From Aliiroseovarius marinus (lineage in GTDB: Bacteria; Pseudomonadota; Alphaproteobacteria; Rhodobacterales; Rhodobacteraceae), in contig NZ_SAIT01000011.1 in the NCBI RefSeq assembly GCF_004360145.1, forward strand, positions 174,939-238,938: a DNA stretch of 64,000 nucleotides, given 5' to 3'. Below the pieces are notes generated by a model. It saw nothing but the letters and a program-made list of their open reading frames with translations, made no database searches and was not told where the DNA came from. Positions 1 through 8,459 of the stretch are shown here, one piece after another. Position 1 is the first letter of the stretch; every line of letters starts with the position of its first letter. A program made the position numbers and the translations under genes.

Positions 1-1
1 G

Positions 2-199
2 CCGAACCTGAACGACGTGACGCTTCAGTCGGAAGCACTGGGCCGCGCGTTCAAACTGCGCATCTCGGCTGCCGCCCTGCGTTCGGTTGACCACCGTGGT
101 GGTCTGGATGCGTTCCTGGCAAAAGCCAAGAACGACGAACTGTCGGCCAACGCCCTGAAGATCAAGAAAGAAATCGCGAAAGCTCAGGCAGCCGCCTAA
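2..199 (+). CDS. rpmB: 50S ribosomal protein L28, C-terminal part (cut by window edge)
   Basis: The first 65 codons visible read as the C-terminal two thirds of ribosomal protein L28, a structural protein of the large subunit. The frame is open from the window edge and carries the recognisable stretch [21 protein letters not shown], followed by a lysine- and alanine-rich tail ending in AQAAA. The start lies outside the window, so nothing can be said about its promoter. A strong hairpin with a short T-run follows 32 bases after the stop. Identification comes from recognition of the L28 C-terminus; alphaproteobacterial L28 usually has about 95 residues, so roughly 30 are missing. Confidence 0.93.
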   Translation, partial: PNLNDVTLQSEALGRAFKLRISAAALRSVDHRGGLDAFLAKAKNDELSANALKIKKEIAKAQAAA

Positions 200-231
200 G
201 CCCTGCGCTTTTCTGGATCGACCAGATTTTG

Positions 232-263
232 AACCGCCCCGGCCCTTGGCTGCGGGCGGTTTT
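232..263 (+). terminator. Terminator after rpmB
   Basis: An AACCGCCC arm and a GGGCGGTT arm enclose a 13-base GC-rich loop, and the second arm runs directly into TTTT-like sequence. This is a classic intrinsic terminator placed just behind the L28 gene. Confidence 0.8.
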
Positions 264-329
264 CGCGTGTTCTGCACCTGTTACATTTTGTCACTTGTCG
301 CCCCTGAAAAAGAGGCATAGCTAAGTGGC

Positions 330-677
330 ATGATCCGTGCGGTATTTGCATATGTTCTGGCCTTTGCGCTGACCATCACCAGCTTTGCGCTGGCGGATGC
401 CCGTGGTGAAAACCCCGATATGAATGGTGCGTTCGAGATGGTGCTGTGTACTGGCACCGGCATGACCACCATCACGCTTGGCCCCGATGGTGAGCCCATC
501 GAATCGGTGCACCTGTGTCCCGATGGCACGTCGATCTTCGCGGCCGCATTCTCGCTTCCATCCCTTGATATGCCCGAAACACGGGTGATCGCGCGCATCG
601 TCCCTTCGCGTGCTGTCGCCATGCCGGGCCGGGATGAACTGTCCCCGTCTGCCCGAGGTCCCCCGGCGCTGGTCTGA
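330..677 (+). CDS. Small secreted protein upstream of copper chaperone
   Basis: A 115-residue protein with a clear N-terminal export signal: a short basic start, a hydrophobic stretch over residues 4-22, and an Ala-x-Ala type cleavage region near residue 23. The mature part holds two cysteines about 24 residues apart (VLCTG and HLCPDG). No catalytic motif is visible. The gene ends 42 bases before the PCu(A)C copper chaperone on the same strand, so the two are probably co-transcribed. A role in periplasmic copper handling is an inference from context and the two cysteines; no family name is assigned. No strong Shine-Dalgarno sequence is seen, so the start is moderately certain. Confidence 0.7.
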   Translation: MIRAVFAYVLAFALTITSFALADARGENPDMNGAFEMVLCTGTGMTTITLGPDGEPIESVHLCPDGTSIFAAAFSLPSLDMPETRVIARIVPSRAVAMPGRDELSPSARGPPALV

Positions 678-719
678 TCCCTTCCATCAAGACCAACCCA
701 AAGACCTAAGGACAAGACT

Positions 720-1253
720 ATGTTCCATATGAAAACCGTTCTGGCTGCCAGTGCAGCTGCCCTTCTTTCCATGCCTGCTTTCGCGGGTGACATCATGATC
801 AACGACGCCTATGCGCGTGCCTCGGGCATGAACGCCAAGGCCGGTGCCGCCTTCTTCCAGATCATGAACCACGGCACCGAAGATGACCGCCTGATCGCCG
901 CAAAATCCGATGCCTCGAAGCGCGTCGAGCTGCACACCCACAAAGATATGGGTGACGGCGTGATGAAGATGATGGAGGTCGAAGAAGGCTTCCCGATCGC
1001 AGCAGGCGGCATGCACGCCCTGAAACGTGGTGGAGACCACGTCATGTTCATGGGTCTGAACGAACCCTTCGTAGATGGTGAAACCGTGACCGTCACGCTG
1101 GTCTTTGAAAAAGCCGGCGAAATGACTGTCGAGATTCCGATCGACCTGAAGCGCAACCCGATGGCTGGCGGCATGCAGCACGGCAAGCCTGAAGACGGCA
1201 AAATGGGTGAGGGTCACGGCACCATGACAATGGGCGACGGCAAGTCGAACTAA
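720..1253 (+). CDS. PCu(A)C family periplasmic copper chaperone
   Basis: A 177-residue exported protein of the PCu(A)C (DUF461) family, which delivers Cu(I) to the CuA site of cytochrome c oxidase in the periplasm. Residues 1-22 form a signal peptide ending ..MPAFA. The mature domain shows the family pattern of histidine and methionine ligands: HTHKDM around residue 75, several methionines about ten residues later, and the later H-V-M-F-M group. An AAGGA Shine-Dalgarno sequence lies just before the ATG; an internal ATG three codons later is an alternative. The last 35 residues are unusually rich in Met, His and Gly (MAGGMQHG, GHGTMTMGDG) and may form an extra copper-binding tail. The gene is probably co-transcribed with the small secreted protein before it. 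Confidence 0.9.
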   Translation: MFHMKTVLAASAAALLSMPAFAGDIMINDAYARASGMNAKAGAAFFQIMNHGTEDDRLIAAKSDASKRVELHTHKDMGDGVMKMMEVEEGFPIAAGGMHALKRGGDHVMFMGLNEPFVDGETVTVTLVFEKAGEMTVEIPIDLKRNPMAGGMQHGKPEDGKMGEGHGTMTMGDGKSN

Positions 1254-1365
1254 GGGCAGCCCTTCAGAATTGAGGGCGCGGGGCGATAATGCGTCCCCAG
1301 CCCCGTGCCCCTAAAGGGGTCTCGTCAACCCCGGATGGCCGTAGCGATGCGCTGCGGCCTTTCCT

Positions 1366-1445
1366 ATTTCCTCTTGCCCTAAATACCTTGGGGTAAGCCC
1401 CGCAGGGGCGAGGGGCAAAGCCCCGTCAGGCTCGCGAAGCGAGCC
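1366..1445. repeat. Dispersed intergenic element, copy 1
   Basis: An AT-containing core (CTTGCCCTAAATACCTTGGGG) is followed by GC-rich palindromes: GGGGCAAAGCCCC at 1412-1424 and a perfect GGCTCGC-GAA-GCGAGCC hairpin at 1429-1445. The same core and hairpin recur near 34.6, 38.1 and 47.5 kb. It lies between the convergent copper chaperone and sirtuin genes and carries no reading frame of its own. The rest of this roughly 200-base gap holds only GC-rich repeats of the CCCCGTGCCCC kind. Confidence 0.7.
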
Positions 1446-1456
1446 ACCGAAGCAGG

Positions 1457-2146
1457 TTAGCCCAGCACCTCGTCCACCCACGCTGGGACAATTTGGGTCG
1501 CCGGACCAAAGCGTGCCTCGTCGAAAATGCCCGCTGTGTCCGATGGTTCCAGATTCAGTTCCAGCGTCGGGATGCCCATGGCACGCGCCTCTCCGACGAA
1601 CCCGGCGGCAGGATAAACGGTGCCCGAGGTGCCGATGGCGACGAACAGGTCCGCCTCTCCCAATGCGGCATAGATCATGTCCATCTGATAGGGCATCTCG
1701 CCGAACCACACGATGTCAGGGCGGGTGCGCGTGGCATTGCAGCTAGGGCAGGGGGCGGACGGTGACATCTCGCGCGGGGCGGGCCAACGGTGATCGCATT
1801 GCGCGCAGAGTGCCCCGGCCAATTCACCATGCATATGGATCACATCCGTCGCGCCACCGCGTTCATGCAGGTCGTCGACATTCTGCGTAACCAGCGTTAC
1901 TTGGCCTACATGCTGGGCTTGCAAGCGGCCCAAGGCGTCATGGGCGGCATTAGGAGTCGCATCGAGGCAATTGGCACGCCGGGCGTTATAGAACGCATGC
2001 ACCAGCGCGGGATCGCGAGCGAAACCCTCGGGCGTGGCCACGTCTTCCAGATCATACTTTGTCCAAAGCCCGTCCACGTCGCGAAACGTTCCCAACCCGC
2101 TTTCAGCCGAAATGCCCGCGCCGGTCAGGATCAGGATATGTGTCAT
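1457..2146 (-). CDS. cobB: NAD-dependent protein deacylase, sirtuin (CobB type)
   Basis: A 229-residue sirtuin that removes acyl groups from lysines using NAD. The Rossmann motif GAGISAESG is at residues 9-17, TQNVDDLH at 87-94, and the catalytic histidine is H106 (in HMHGE). The zinc site is formed by C114, C117, C133 and C136. Tyr53 and Arg56 (FYNAR) match the class III, SIRT5-like signature that favours succinyl or malonyl lysine, so desuccinylase activity is likely as well as deacetylation. The ATG overlaps the stop of the upstream HxlR regulator by four bases, indicating translational coupling. Confidence 0.92.
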   Translation of the reverse strand: MTHILILTGAGISAESGLGTFRDVDGLWTKYDLEDVATPEGFARDPALVHAFYNARRANCLDATPNAAHDALGRLQAQHVGQVTLVTQNVDDLHERGGATDVIHMHGELAGALCAQCDHRWPAPREMSPSAPCPSCNATRTRPDIVWFGEMPYQMDMIYAALGEADLFVAIGTSGTVYPAAGFVGEARAMGIPTLELNLEPSDTAGIFDEARFGPATQIVPAWVDEVLG

Positions 2147-2793
2147 TTGAAGCCGCCATAAATGTCCATTGCTTTCTGCAACAGATCAAGCAGCGCGGCC
2201 ACTTGCAAGGGATCCTGCGCGGCGATCTCACCTTGGGCGGCGAAGTTGGCAACGCGTTGGTTGCCCTGCGCGACCGCTTCAAGGTCGGCCCACGCAAATC
2301 CCAACCGCACCGGTGCCAGTGGCATCGGCCCTGCGACCATCGCGGCCCGCCCTTGTGACACGGTCAATGAAAACGGAGCGTCATCCAGCCAAATCTCGGC
2401 CCGCAATTCGTCCAGAGGCCCCGCCGCACGTTCAATTGCGCCCGCCAATACGGCAACCCGCGACGACGGCGCGTTGGTGGGGGCGGCATTTTCGGGCGCC
2501 GGAATGTCGCGGCCGAAACGGGCGAGTTCAAACAGGATCCCGCGTGTCGCTTCCCCGCGCTCGGTCAGCGCATAGACGCGCCCGGATTTCGAGACCAGCC
2601 CGGCCTCGACCAGTTCGGCCAGACGCGCGGACAGCATGTTCGTCGCGATCCCCGGCAACCCATCACGCAGCTTGCCAAAGCCGGACGGACCGGCGTGCAG
2701 CTCGCGCAGGACATGCAGCGCCCAGCGGTTGCCCAAGAGGTCAAGCGACAGGGAAATCGGACAGTTCAGAGAGTAAGGTTTTGCACGCGACAT
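2143..2793 (-). CDS. HxlR-family winged-helix transcriptional regulator
   Basis: A 216-residue protein whose first 95 residues match the HxlR/MarR-like winged helix: CPISLSLDLLGNRWALHVLREL, then a recognition region with IATNMLSARLAELVEAGLV. The C-terminal 110 residues form an additional domain of unknown fold that is absent from minimal HxlR proteins. The start is set at the ATG giving MSRAKPYSLNCPIS, because the sequence before it does not resemble the family. It is translationally coupled to the sirtuin gene (overlap TCAT on the plus strand) and divergent from a small YdeI-like gene, with about 100 bases between them as the likely control region. Confidence 0.88.
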   Translation of the reverse strand: MSRAKPYSLNCPISLSLDLLGNRWALHVLRELHAGPSGFGKLRDGLPGIATNMLSARLAELVEAGLVSKSGRVYALTERGEATRGILFELARFGRDIPAPENAAPTNAPSSRVAVLAGAIERAAGPLDELRAEIWLDDAPFSLTVSQGRAAMVAGPMPLAPVRLGFAWADLEAVAQGNQRVANFAAQGEIAAQDPLQVAALLDLLQKAMDIYGGFK

Positions 2794-2897
2794 GTGCTGC
2801 TTTTGACCCAGTGCAAAGGGGGCCGCAAGATGCGATCTGCACCTTAAGCGAAACAGCGCCCGTTGACCCGATGCAAGGGCGTATGCATCCTGATGGC

Positions 2898-3131
2898 ATG
2901 AGCTTGAAACGCCCGATCCAACCGATGCCAGATGATATTGCGACCCGCCTGGGCGCCGACGGGCTGCGGCCCGCCTATGACGCGCGCCCGCCCTATCAGC
3001 GGAACGACTATCTTGGCTGGATTGCCCAAGCGAAACGTCCTGAGACGCGGCAGAAGCGCATTGACCAAATGTGTGACGAGCTGCGGGGCGGGCGTCTGTA
3101 CATGAAAATGGTTTGGCGCAAGGACGCATAG
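2898..3131 (+). CDS. Small YdeI/OmpD-associated (OmdA-like) protein
   Basis: A 77-residue protein beginning MSLKRPIQPMPDD and containing RPPYQRNDYLGWIAQAKRPETRQKRI, the helical segment typical of the bacteriocin-protection/YdeI-OmdA family C-terminal region. The usual family member is longer (about 190 residues), so this is a stand-alone short form. An ATG five codons earlier is possible. Divergent from the HxlR gene and 35 bases before the phosphatase gene. Molecular function is unknown. Confidence 0.7.
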   Translation: MSLKRPIQPMPDDIATRLGADGLRPAYDARPPYQRNDYLGWIAQAKRPETRQKRIDQMCDELRGGRLYMKMVWRKDA

Positions 3132-3166
3132 GTGACAGCCCGCCGCCGCGCCGCTACAACCACCCC

Positions 3167-3619
3167 ATGACTACGCGTGTTCTTTTCGTTTGCCTTGGCA
3201 ACATCTGCCGTTCCCCAAGTGCCGAGGGCGTGTTTCGTGCGCTTGCCTCTGAGGCGGGGTTGAAGGTTGAAACCGACAGCGCCGGGACCATGGACTGGCA
3301 TGTGGGCAGCCCGCCTTACGGGCCGATGCAATCCGCAGCCAAAACGCGCGGGTTCGATCTGTCCGACCTGCGCGCACGCCAGTTTACCGCCCGTGACTTT
3401 GACGCGTTCGACCTGATTATCGGAATGGATGACAGCAATCTTGAGAACATCGAACGACTGCGTCCTGCGGGGTCGCAGACCCCGGTCCAGATCTTCACGG
3501 ATTTCGCACCCGAGACTGGCATGGATCACGTGCCTGACCCGTATTACACACGTGATTTCGACCAGACGTTGGATCTGGTGCAGGCCGCGTCACTTGGACT
3601 GATCGCGCGGTTGTCTTAG
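3167..3619 (+). CDS. Low-molecular-weight protein tyrosine phosphatase
   Basis: A 150-residue cytoplasmic phosphatase. The P-loop C-x5-R is C9-LGNIC-R15 followed by S16, and the general acid lies in DPYY at residues 124-127, as in the LMW-PTP family. Such enzymes dephosphorylate tyrosine on proteins or act as arsenate-reductase relatives; the SPSAEG and DPYY context supports a true phosphatase. The ATG was chosen because the P-loop normally begins within ten residues of the start. The stop codon overlaps the stop region of the convergent gene that follows by four bases, leaving no room for a terminator between them. Confidence 0.92.
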   Translation: MTTRVLFVCLGNICRSPSAEGVFRALASEAGLKVETDSAGTMDWHVGSPPYGPMQSAAKTRGFDLSDLRARQFTARDFDAFDLIIGMDDSNLENIERLRPAGSQTPVQIFTDFAPETGMDHVPDPYYTRDFDQTLDLVQAASLGLIARLS

Positions 3620-3921
3620 CTGCAGTTTTGCGACACCAGTTCGCCGAATTTCTTGTATTTTTTCCAGAACTGCTCGTCCGAACGGCGGTCGGACTGGCGC
3701 GTGGATTGGCTTTTGTGCGGATCGCTAAAGAACTTCGCCACTTTCGAGCGTTCCCCGCCGCTGAGGGTTGCATCAGCAACGCGCTGGATGCAGCGACACA
3801 GAGAGCGCGTGGCATTGGGACGATCCGCCTTTAGGCATGCGCGTTCGATGGTTCCGCCATAGGCCGATGGGCCTGATAGCATCGCGGTCGCCAAGGTCAC
3901 TGCAAGAACTGCTCGTTTCAT
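3616..3921 (-). CDS. Small secreted protein of unknown function
   Basis: A 101-residue protein starting MKRAVLAVTLATAMLSG with a clear signal peptide. Its mature part is basic and contains four cysteines (one near the start, CRC in the middle, and NC at the very end). No family is recognised. The ATG chosen gives a proper signal sequence; a longer frame upstream starts without one. It converges on the phosphatase gene with a four-base overlap. Confidence 0.7.
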   Translation of the reverse strand: MKRAVLAVTLATAMLSGPSAYGGTIERACLKADRPNATRSLCRCIQRVADATLSGGERSKVAKFFSDPHKSQSTRQSDRRSDEQFWKKYKKFGELVSQNCS

Positions 3922-4069
3922 ACCATCACCTAAATATGTGCCTGTTTGGGTCTGTTGCCCGATTTGCACTCAGGATATCGGCAGAACGTGCCAGATGCAA
4001 TTTACCCCGCGCCTCAATGCGCGGGTTTCTGACGCCGACCGGTCAAGGAACCGGACGGCGCCTTTCGCG

Positions 4070-5119
4070 TTAGGCGGCGCGCGGCGTCATCGAGCGGGTG
4101 ACCACATCTTGCGCCACCACGGCTGGGCTGACATCAGCATCTTTCGCGCTTGTCAGGATGTCGCCCATGGTGTTGTCCAAGGCGCGCAGCTTCTCATCCA
4201 CCCAGTCGGTTTGGTTTTCGATGCCGAGGATTTCGGTCGCGGCATTGATGATGCCGCCGCCGTTTGCAACGTAGTCGGGGGCATAAAGGATCCCGCGACC
4301 ATGCATCAACTCGGCGTCTTGGGGGGTGGCCAGCTGGTTGTTGGCACCACCTGCCACGGCCTTCACCTTCAGCATCGGAATGGTCTCGGCATTCAAAATA
4401 CCGCCGATCGCGCAGGGGGCAAAAATGTCGGCTTCGGCCGCATAGATCTCGTCCAGCGCAACGGGGGTTGCCCCCAGCGAGGCGACAGCAGCCTTGACGC
4501 GGTCGGGATCAATGTCGGTGACAATCAACTCGGCGCCCGCAGCTTTCAGGCGGTGGCACAGGTTCCACCCGACATGCCCCAAGCCCTGCACCGAGATCAC
4601 GCGGCCTTTCAGTGACGCATCGCCCAGCGCGTGTTCCGACACCTGACGGATTGCGTTGAAGATCCCACGCGCGGTGATCGGAGACGGATCGCCTGACGCG
4701 AATTTGCCGTCCGCCAGCCCGGCCACATAGCGCGATTCCTTGGCCACGTCGGCCATGTCCGCCGGCGTCATGCCCATGTCTTCGGCGGTCCAATACCGGC
4801 CCTCACAGGCCTCAACGGCTTTCCCGAAGGCGCGCAGCAGTTCGGGTGTCTTCAGCGTTGCGGGATCACCCATGATCACAGATTTCCCGCCGCCCAAGGG
4901 CAGGCCCGCCGCCGCGTTCTTATAGGTCATGCCCTCGGACAAACGCAGCGCATCGGTCAGCGCTTCGTCCTCGGACCCGTAAGGCTTCATCCGCAAACCG
5001 CCCGCCGCCGGGCCAAGCGCGGTCGAGTGGATGGCGATAAATCCGACCAGCCCAAACTCGGCTGCTTCGACGCGGTAAACGCTTTCGTGGGTGTGCGATG
5101 CCACTTGTGTGATGTTCAT
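4070..5119 (-). CDS. Leucine (Glu/Leu/Phe/Val family) dehydrogenase
   Basis: A 349-residue amino acid dehydrogenase that oxidatively deaminates a branched-chain or aromatic amino acid to its 2-oxo acid with NAD. The dimerisation/catalytic part has PAAGGLRM (residues 37-44), K67 and the catalytic lysine K79 in GLPLGGGKS. The Rossmann domain has VQGLGHVG near residue 175. Length and motifs fit leucine dehydrogenase better than glutamate dehydrogenase (about 420-450 residues). The start at MNITQ is preferred over an ATG four codons upstream because GGAGGA lies five bases before it. It is divergent from an Lrp/AsnC gene, which is the likely regulator. Confidence 0.88.
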   Translation of the reverse strand: MNITQVASHTHESVYRVEAAEFGLVGFIAIHSTALGPAAGGLRMKPYGSEDEALTDALRLSEGMTYKNAAAGLPLGGGKSVIMGDPATLKTPELLRAFGKAVEACEGRYWTAEDMGMTPADMADVAKESRYVAGLADGKFASGDPSPITARGIFNAIRQVSEHALGDASLKGRVISVQGLGHVGWNLCHRLKAAGAELIVTDIDPDRVKAAVASLGATPVALDEIYAAEADIFAPCAIGGILNAETIPMLKVKAVAGGANNQLATPQDAELMHGRGILYAPDYVANGGGIINAATEILGIENQTDWVDEKLRALDNTMGDILTSAKDADVSPAVVAQDVVTRSMTPRAA

Positions 5120-5130
5120 GATGTCCTCCA

Positions 5131-5213
5131 TGTTATTAACAGGCTAACAACGCGACTTGGGGGAATATCACCAAAAAAAGGCGTCGACTCGTGAGATGTT
5201 AGAGATTATCTAA
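5131..5213. promoter_or_regulatory. Probable Lrp/AsnC binding region between divergent genes
   Basis: This AT-rich stretch is unlike the flanking GC-rich DNA. It holds a perfect dyad TGTTA-T-TAACA (5131-5141), a further TAACA a few bases on, and an imperfect dyad TTAGAGATTATCTAA (5199-5213). Multiple short AT-rich dyads in a divergent spacer are typical of Lrp-family targets. Assignment is inferential. Confidence 0.5.
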
Positions 5214-5243
5214 TGAAAAAGACGTGAAAACGAGAGAAATCCA

Positions 5244-5699
5244 ATGGACGCAATCGACCGCCGCATCATCGCCGCCCTACAAGAGAACGGCCGCCAGAAG
5301 CTGGGGGAGCTTGCTGATTCCGTCGGCCTGTCCCCCACACCCTGCGCCCGCCGCATCACCGCGCTGGAAGAGGCCGGCGTGATCACCGGCTATGGCGCCC
5401 GCGTCGATCAAGCCAAGCTCGGCCTGCCCGTGACGGTCTTCATCTCGGTCGAATTGGAAAGCCAAATGGGCGAGGCCGTCACCAAATTCGAACGCGCCGT
5501 ATCGCGCATGGATGAGGTGATGGAATGCCACTTGATGAGCGGCAACCGAGACATCCTTCTACGCGTCGCCGTCGCCGATCTGACCGCCTTCGATCGCTTC
5601 ATGGAGGAAAAACTGATGCGCGTCGACGGCATCGCGCGGATGCGGTCGAGCTTTACGTTGCGGACCATGGTGAAGCGGAATGTGATGCCGATGGGGTGA
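5244..5699 (+). CDS. Lrp/AsnC-family transcriptional regulator
   Basis: A 151-residue regulator with the N-terminal AsnC helix-turn-helix (DRRIIAALQENGRQKLGEL, then GLSPTPCARRITALEEAGVI, residues 4-48) and a C-terminal RAM effector domain (MECHLMSGNRDILLRVAV around residue 93-110). Members sense amino acids and commonly control the adjacent divergent amino acid enzyme, here the leucine-type dehydrogenase. The length is standard for the family. Confidence 0.93.
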   Translation: MDAIDRRIIAALQENGRQKLGELADSVGLSPTPCARRITALEEAGVITGYGARVDQAKLGLPVTVFISVELESQMGEAVTKFERAVSRMDEVMECHLMSGNRDILLRVAVADLTAFDRFMEEKLMRVDGIARMRSSFTLRTMVKRNVMPMG

Positions 5700-5834
5700 A
5701 GCGACTGGGAGTGCGGTCACGCAGGGTTGAAATTTCAAACCATTTCGTCCGGTCGGACAACCAGACAGTGCTGACCTGTTAGCGAGTGCATCACACAAAG
5801 CTCCACTCCGTTGGGTGGCACTTGGTAACAGGGG

Positions 5835-6350
5835 TTAGCTTTGAAAGGCGTCAATTAGCGGTTGAGGATCTGGGAACTTGCTTCTGGCTTGCCACTTGAT
5901 GACGGTCCAAACCGTTCTGCCAGAGGTGTCTACATTTTTGTGGGTCGAAACACCTTTGAGCCGCATGTATTTCTTGGCAGGAATCACAAGAGTATCGCTG
6001 ATGAATGTTTTGCCATTTTCTGTGCAGATCAAATCGCCTTTGCCAGACTTGTCTTCCATGCGTTCCGTGGTCCCATGGCATTCCATGTTCAGCTTGTCAT
6101 TCCAATAGAAGAAGCTGGACGTCCCATCTGGGCTACCCGTAATAAATCCGTGCATGACGATCTTCTCACCTGAGGCCATTCTGCTTACCGAGGTGGCAAA
6201 GAGTGCCAGCATCCCAAGCCGTTCACCTTTGTGGTTTGCTTTCGGAAGATCCTTCAGTCGCGGTTCGGATGGAAAGATGATGTCTTCTGCAAATAGGGAT
6301 GTCGGTGCCAATAGGGCAGCAATTAAGAAGCTGAGCTTAAGGTATTTCAT
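5835..6350 (-). CDS. Secreted protein of unknown function
   Basis: A 171-residue protein with a signal peptide (MKYLKLSFLIAALLAPTSLFA). The mature part is mixed alpha/beta in character, with ITGSPDGTSSFFYWNDKLN and CHGTTERMEDKSGKGDLIC, two cysteines that could pair. Base composition is visibly more AT-rich than the neighbours, which may reflect acquisition. No family is recognised. It stands alone between the Lrp gene and lepA; the 260 bases upstream towards lepA show no other gene. Confidence 0.65.
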   Translation of the reverse strand: MKYLKLSFLIAALLAPTSLFAEDIIFPSEPRLKDLPKANHKGERLGMLALFATSVSRMASGEKIVMHGFITGSPDGTSSFFYWNDKLNMECHGTTERMEDKSGKGDLICTENGKTFISDTLVIPAKKYMRLKGVSTHKNVDTSGRTVWTVIKWQARSKFPDPQPLIDAFQS

Positions 6351-6576
6351 CTAAAGACCTTTCGAAATATCGATGCGCGTCAACATTGAAGACGGAAACG
6401 GGCATTATTGTGGCAGCATGTCATTAATTGTGCGGACGTGCGTCGAACAAGCTATCGGGTCGACAGTTAAAATTCGCCACCCTTTTCGCAGGAAAGGATG
6501 CGGGGCTCTCTGCTGGAATGCCTGCCGGATTAATAATTGTTGATTTGCCTTCAACTACCCTCAAGGCCGATCACGC

Positions 6577-6604
6577 TTGACCGCCCCCAAAATCCCTTTA
6601 ATAC
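6577..6604 (+). promoter_or_regulatory. Promoter of lepA, close to the start codon
   Basis: TTGACC (6577-6582), a 16-base spacer and TAATAC (6599-6604) form a good sigma70-like promoter. The -10 box ends eight bases before the lepA ATG, so transcription would begin almost at the start codon, and no Shine-Dalgarno sequence lies between. Confidence 0.55.
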
Positions 6605-6612
6605 GCTGAACT

Positions 6613-8412
6613 ATGACCGACCTGAAACACATCCGCAATTTCTCGATCGTGGCGCATATTGACCACGGTAAATCCACGTTGGCTGATCGTCTCATCCAAG
6701 AGACGAACACCGTTGCCGACCGGGACATGAAAGAGCAGATGCTCGACAGTATGGATATCGAGCGTGAGCGCGGGATTACCATCAAGGCGAACACCGTGCG
6801 GATCGCCTATACGGCGGATGATGGGCAGGAATATATCCTCAACCTGATCGACACCCCCGGCCACGTGGACTTCGCGTATGAAGTCAGCCGCTCGATGAAA
6901 GCCGTTGAGGGCTCGCTGCTGGTGGTGGACTCGACCCAAGGGGTGGAAGCGCAGACGCTGGCCAATGTCTATCAGGCCATCGACGCGGATCACGAGATCG
7001 TGCCGGTTCTGAACAAAATTGACCTGCCTGCCTCCGACTGTGACCGCGTGGCTGAACAGATCGAGGATGTGATCGGCATCGATGCCTCGGGTGCCATTCA
7101 GGTGTCCGCGAAAACCGGGCAGGGCATCCGCGAGACGCTGGAAGCCATCGTTAACGAATTGCCCGCCCCGCAAGGCGACCCCGATGCGCCGCTGAAAGCG
7201 ATGCTGGTGGACAGCTGGTACGACGCCTATCTGGGCGTGATCGTTCTGATCCGCGTGATCGACGGCAAGCTGAAAAAGGGCGAGCGGATCCGGATGATGT
7301 CGACCAATGCGGTCTATCCCGTGGACCGCGTCGGCGTCTTCACGCCCGAGATGAAGCCCATCGACGTGCTTGGCCCCGGCGAAATCGGCTTCCTGACCGC
7401 CTCGATCAAACAGGTGCGCGACACCCGCGTGGGTGACACGATCACGCACGAGAAGAAAGGCACCGAAGACGCGCTGCCCGGCTTTAAGCCCGCGCAACCC
7501 GTGGTGTTCTGTGGCCTGTTCCCGGTCGATAGCGCCGAATTCGAAGACCTGCGCGACTCGATCGAAAAGCTCGCCCTAAACGACGCGTCGTTCAGCTATG
7601 AGATGGAGACCTCGGCCGCGCTGGGCTTTGGTTTCCGCTGTGGTTTCCTTGGTCTTCTGCATCTCGAAGTCATCCGCGACCGGATCGAGCGTGAGTACAA
7701 CATCGAGCTAATCACCACCGCCCCCTCGGTCATCTATCACGTCTACCTGAAAGACGGCTCGATGATGGAACTGCACAACCCCGCCGACATGCCCGACCTG
7801 TCGACCGTTGATCACTTGGAGGAGCCGCGCATCAAGGCAACCATCCTTGTGCCCGACGAATATCTGGGCGACGTGCTGAAGCTGTGCCAAGACCGCCGCG
7901 GTATCCAGATGGACCTGACCTATGCCGGGTCCCGCGCGATGGTCGTCTATGACCTGCCGCTGAACGAGGTTGTGTTCGACTTCTATGACCGCCTGAAATC
8001 GGTCACCAAAGGCTATGCCAGCTTCGACTACCAGATGATCGGCTATCGCGAGGACTTCCTTGTGAAAATGTCCGTTCTGGTGAATGACGAGCCGGTGGAC
8101 GCGCTATCCACCATGGTGCACCGCGACCGCGCGCAACAGCGTGGCCGCGCCATGTGCGAGAAGCTGAAAGACCTGATCCCGCGCCACATGTTCAAAATCC
8201 CGATCCAAGCGGCCATCGGCGGCAAAGTCATCGCCCGCGAGACGCTGTCGGCGATGCGCAAAGACGTGACCGCGAAATGCTATGGCGGCGACGCGACCCG
8301 GAAGAAGAAACTGCTGGAGAAGCAGAAAGCGGGTAAGAAGAAGATGCGCCAGTTCGGTAAGGTGGATATCCCACAAGAAGCGTTTATCAACGCGCTGAAG
8401 ATGGACGATTGA
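6613..8412 (+). CDS. lepA: Elongation factor 4 (LepA GTPase)
   Basis: A 599-residue ribosome-associated GTPase that promotes back-translocation or remodels stalled ribosomes; it acts in the cytoplasm and partly at the membrane. The G1 motif AHIDHGKS is at residues 14-21, DTPGH (G3) follows near residue 82, and NKIDLP (G4) near residue 136. The EF-G-like domains III and V and the LepA-specific C-terminal domain ([16 protein letters not shown] near the end) are present, and the length is normal. The ATG is fixed by homology (the conserved [14 protein letters not shown] begins at residue 7). The promoter placement suggests a leaderless or very short-leader mRNA. Confidence 0.98.
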   Translation: MTDLKHIRNFSIVAHIDHGKSTLADRLIQETNTVADRDMKEQMLDSMDIERERGITIKANTVRIAYTADDGQEYILNLIDTPGHVDFAYEVSRSMKAVEGSLLVVDSTQGVEAQTLANVYQAIDADHEIVPVLNKIDLPASDCDRVAEQIEDVIGIDASGAIQVSAKTGQGIRETLEAIVNELPAPQGDPDAPLKAMLVDSWYDAYLGVIVLIRVIDGKLKKGERIRMMSTNAVYPVDRVGVFTPEMKPIDVLGPGEIGFLTASIKQVRDTRVGDTITHEKKGTEDALPGFKPAQPVVFCGLFPVDSAEFEDLRDSIEKLALNDASFSYEMETSAALGFGFRCGFLGLLHLEVIRDRIEREYNIELITTAPSVIYHVYLKDGSMMELHNPADMPDLSTVDHLEEPRIKATILVPDEYLGDVLKLCQDRRGIQMDLTYAGSRAMVVYDLPLNEVVFDFYDRLKSVTKGYASFDYQMIGYREDFLVKMSVLVNDEPVDALSTMVHRDRAQQRGRAMCEKLKDLIPRHMFKIPIQAAIGGKVIARETLSAMRKDVTAKCYGGDATRKKKLLEKQKAGKKKMRQFGKVDIPQEAFINALKMDD

Positions 8413-8448
8413 GAATGAAAATGGCCGCGCAAGCGGCCTTTTTCATTC
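8413..8448. terminator. Bidirectional-looking terminator after lepA
   Basis: GGCCGC-GCAA-GCGGCC is flanked by GAATGAAAA on one side and TTTTTCATTC on the other, so the whole unit is palindromic and can end transcription on either strand. It begins at the lepA stop. Confidence 0.88.
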
Positions 8449-8459
8449 CGTGCGCGGCA

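Noticed and set aside
2169..3131. Extended plus-strand frame of 320 codons covering the antisense of the HxlR gene.
   Set aside because: Only its last 77 codons resemble a protein (YdeI/OmdA-like); the rest is antisense and compositionally odd, so the later ATG was used.
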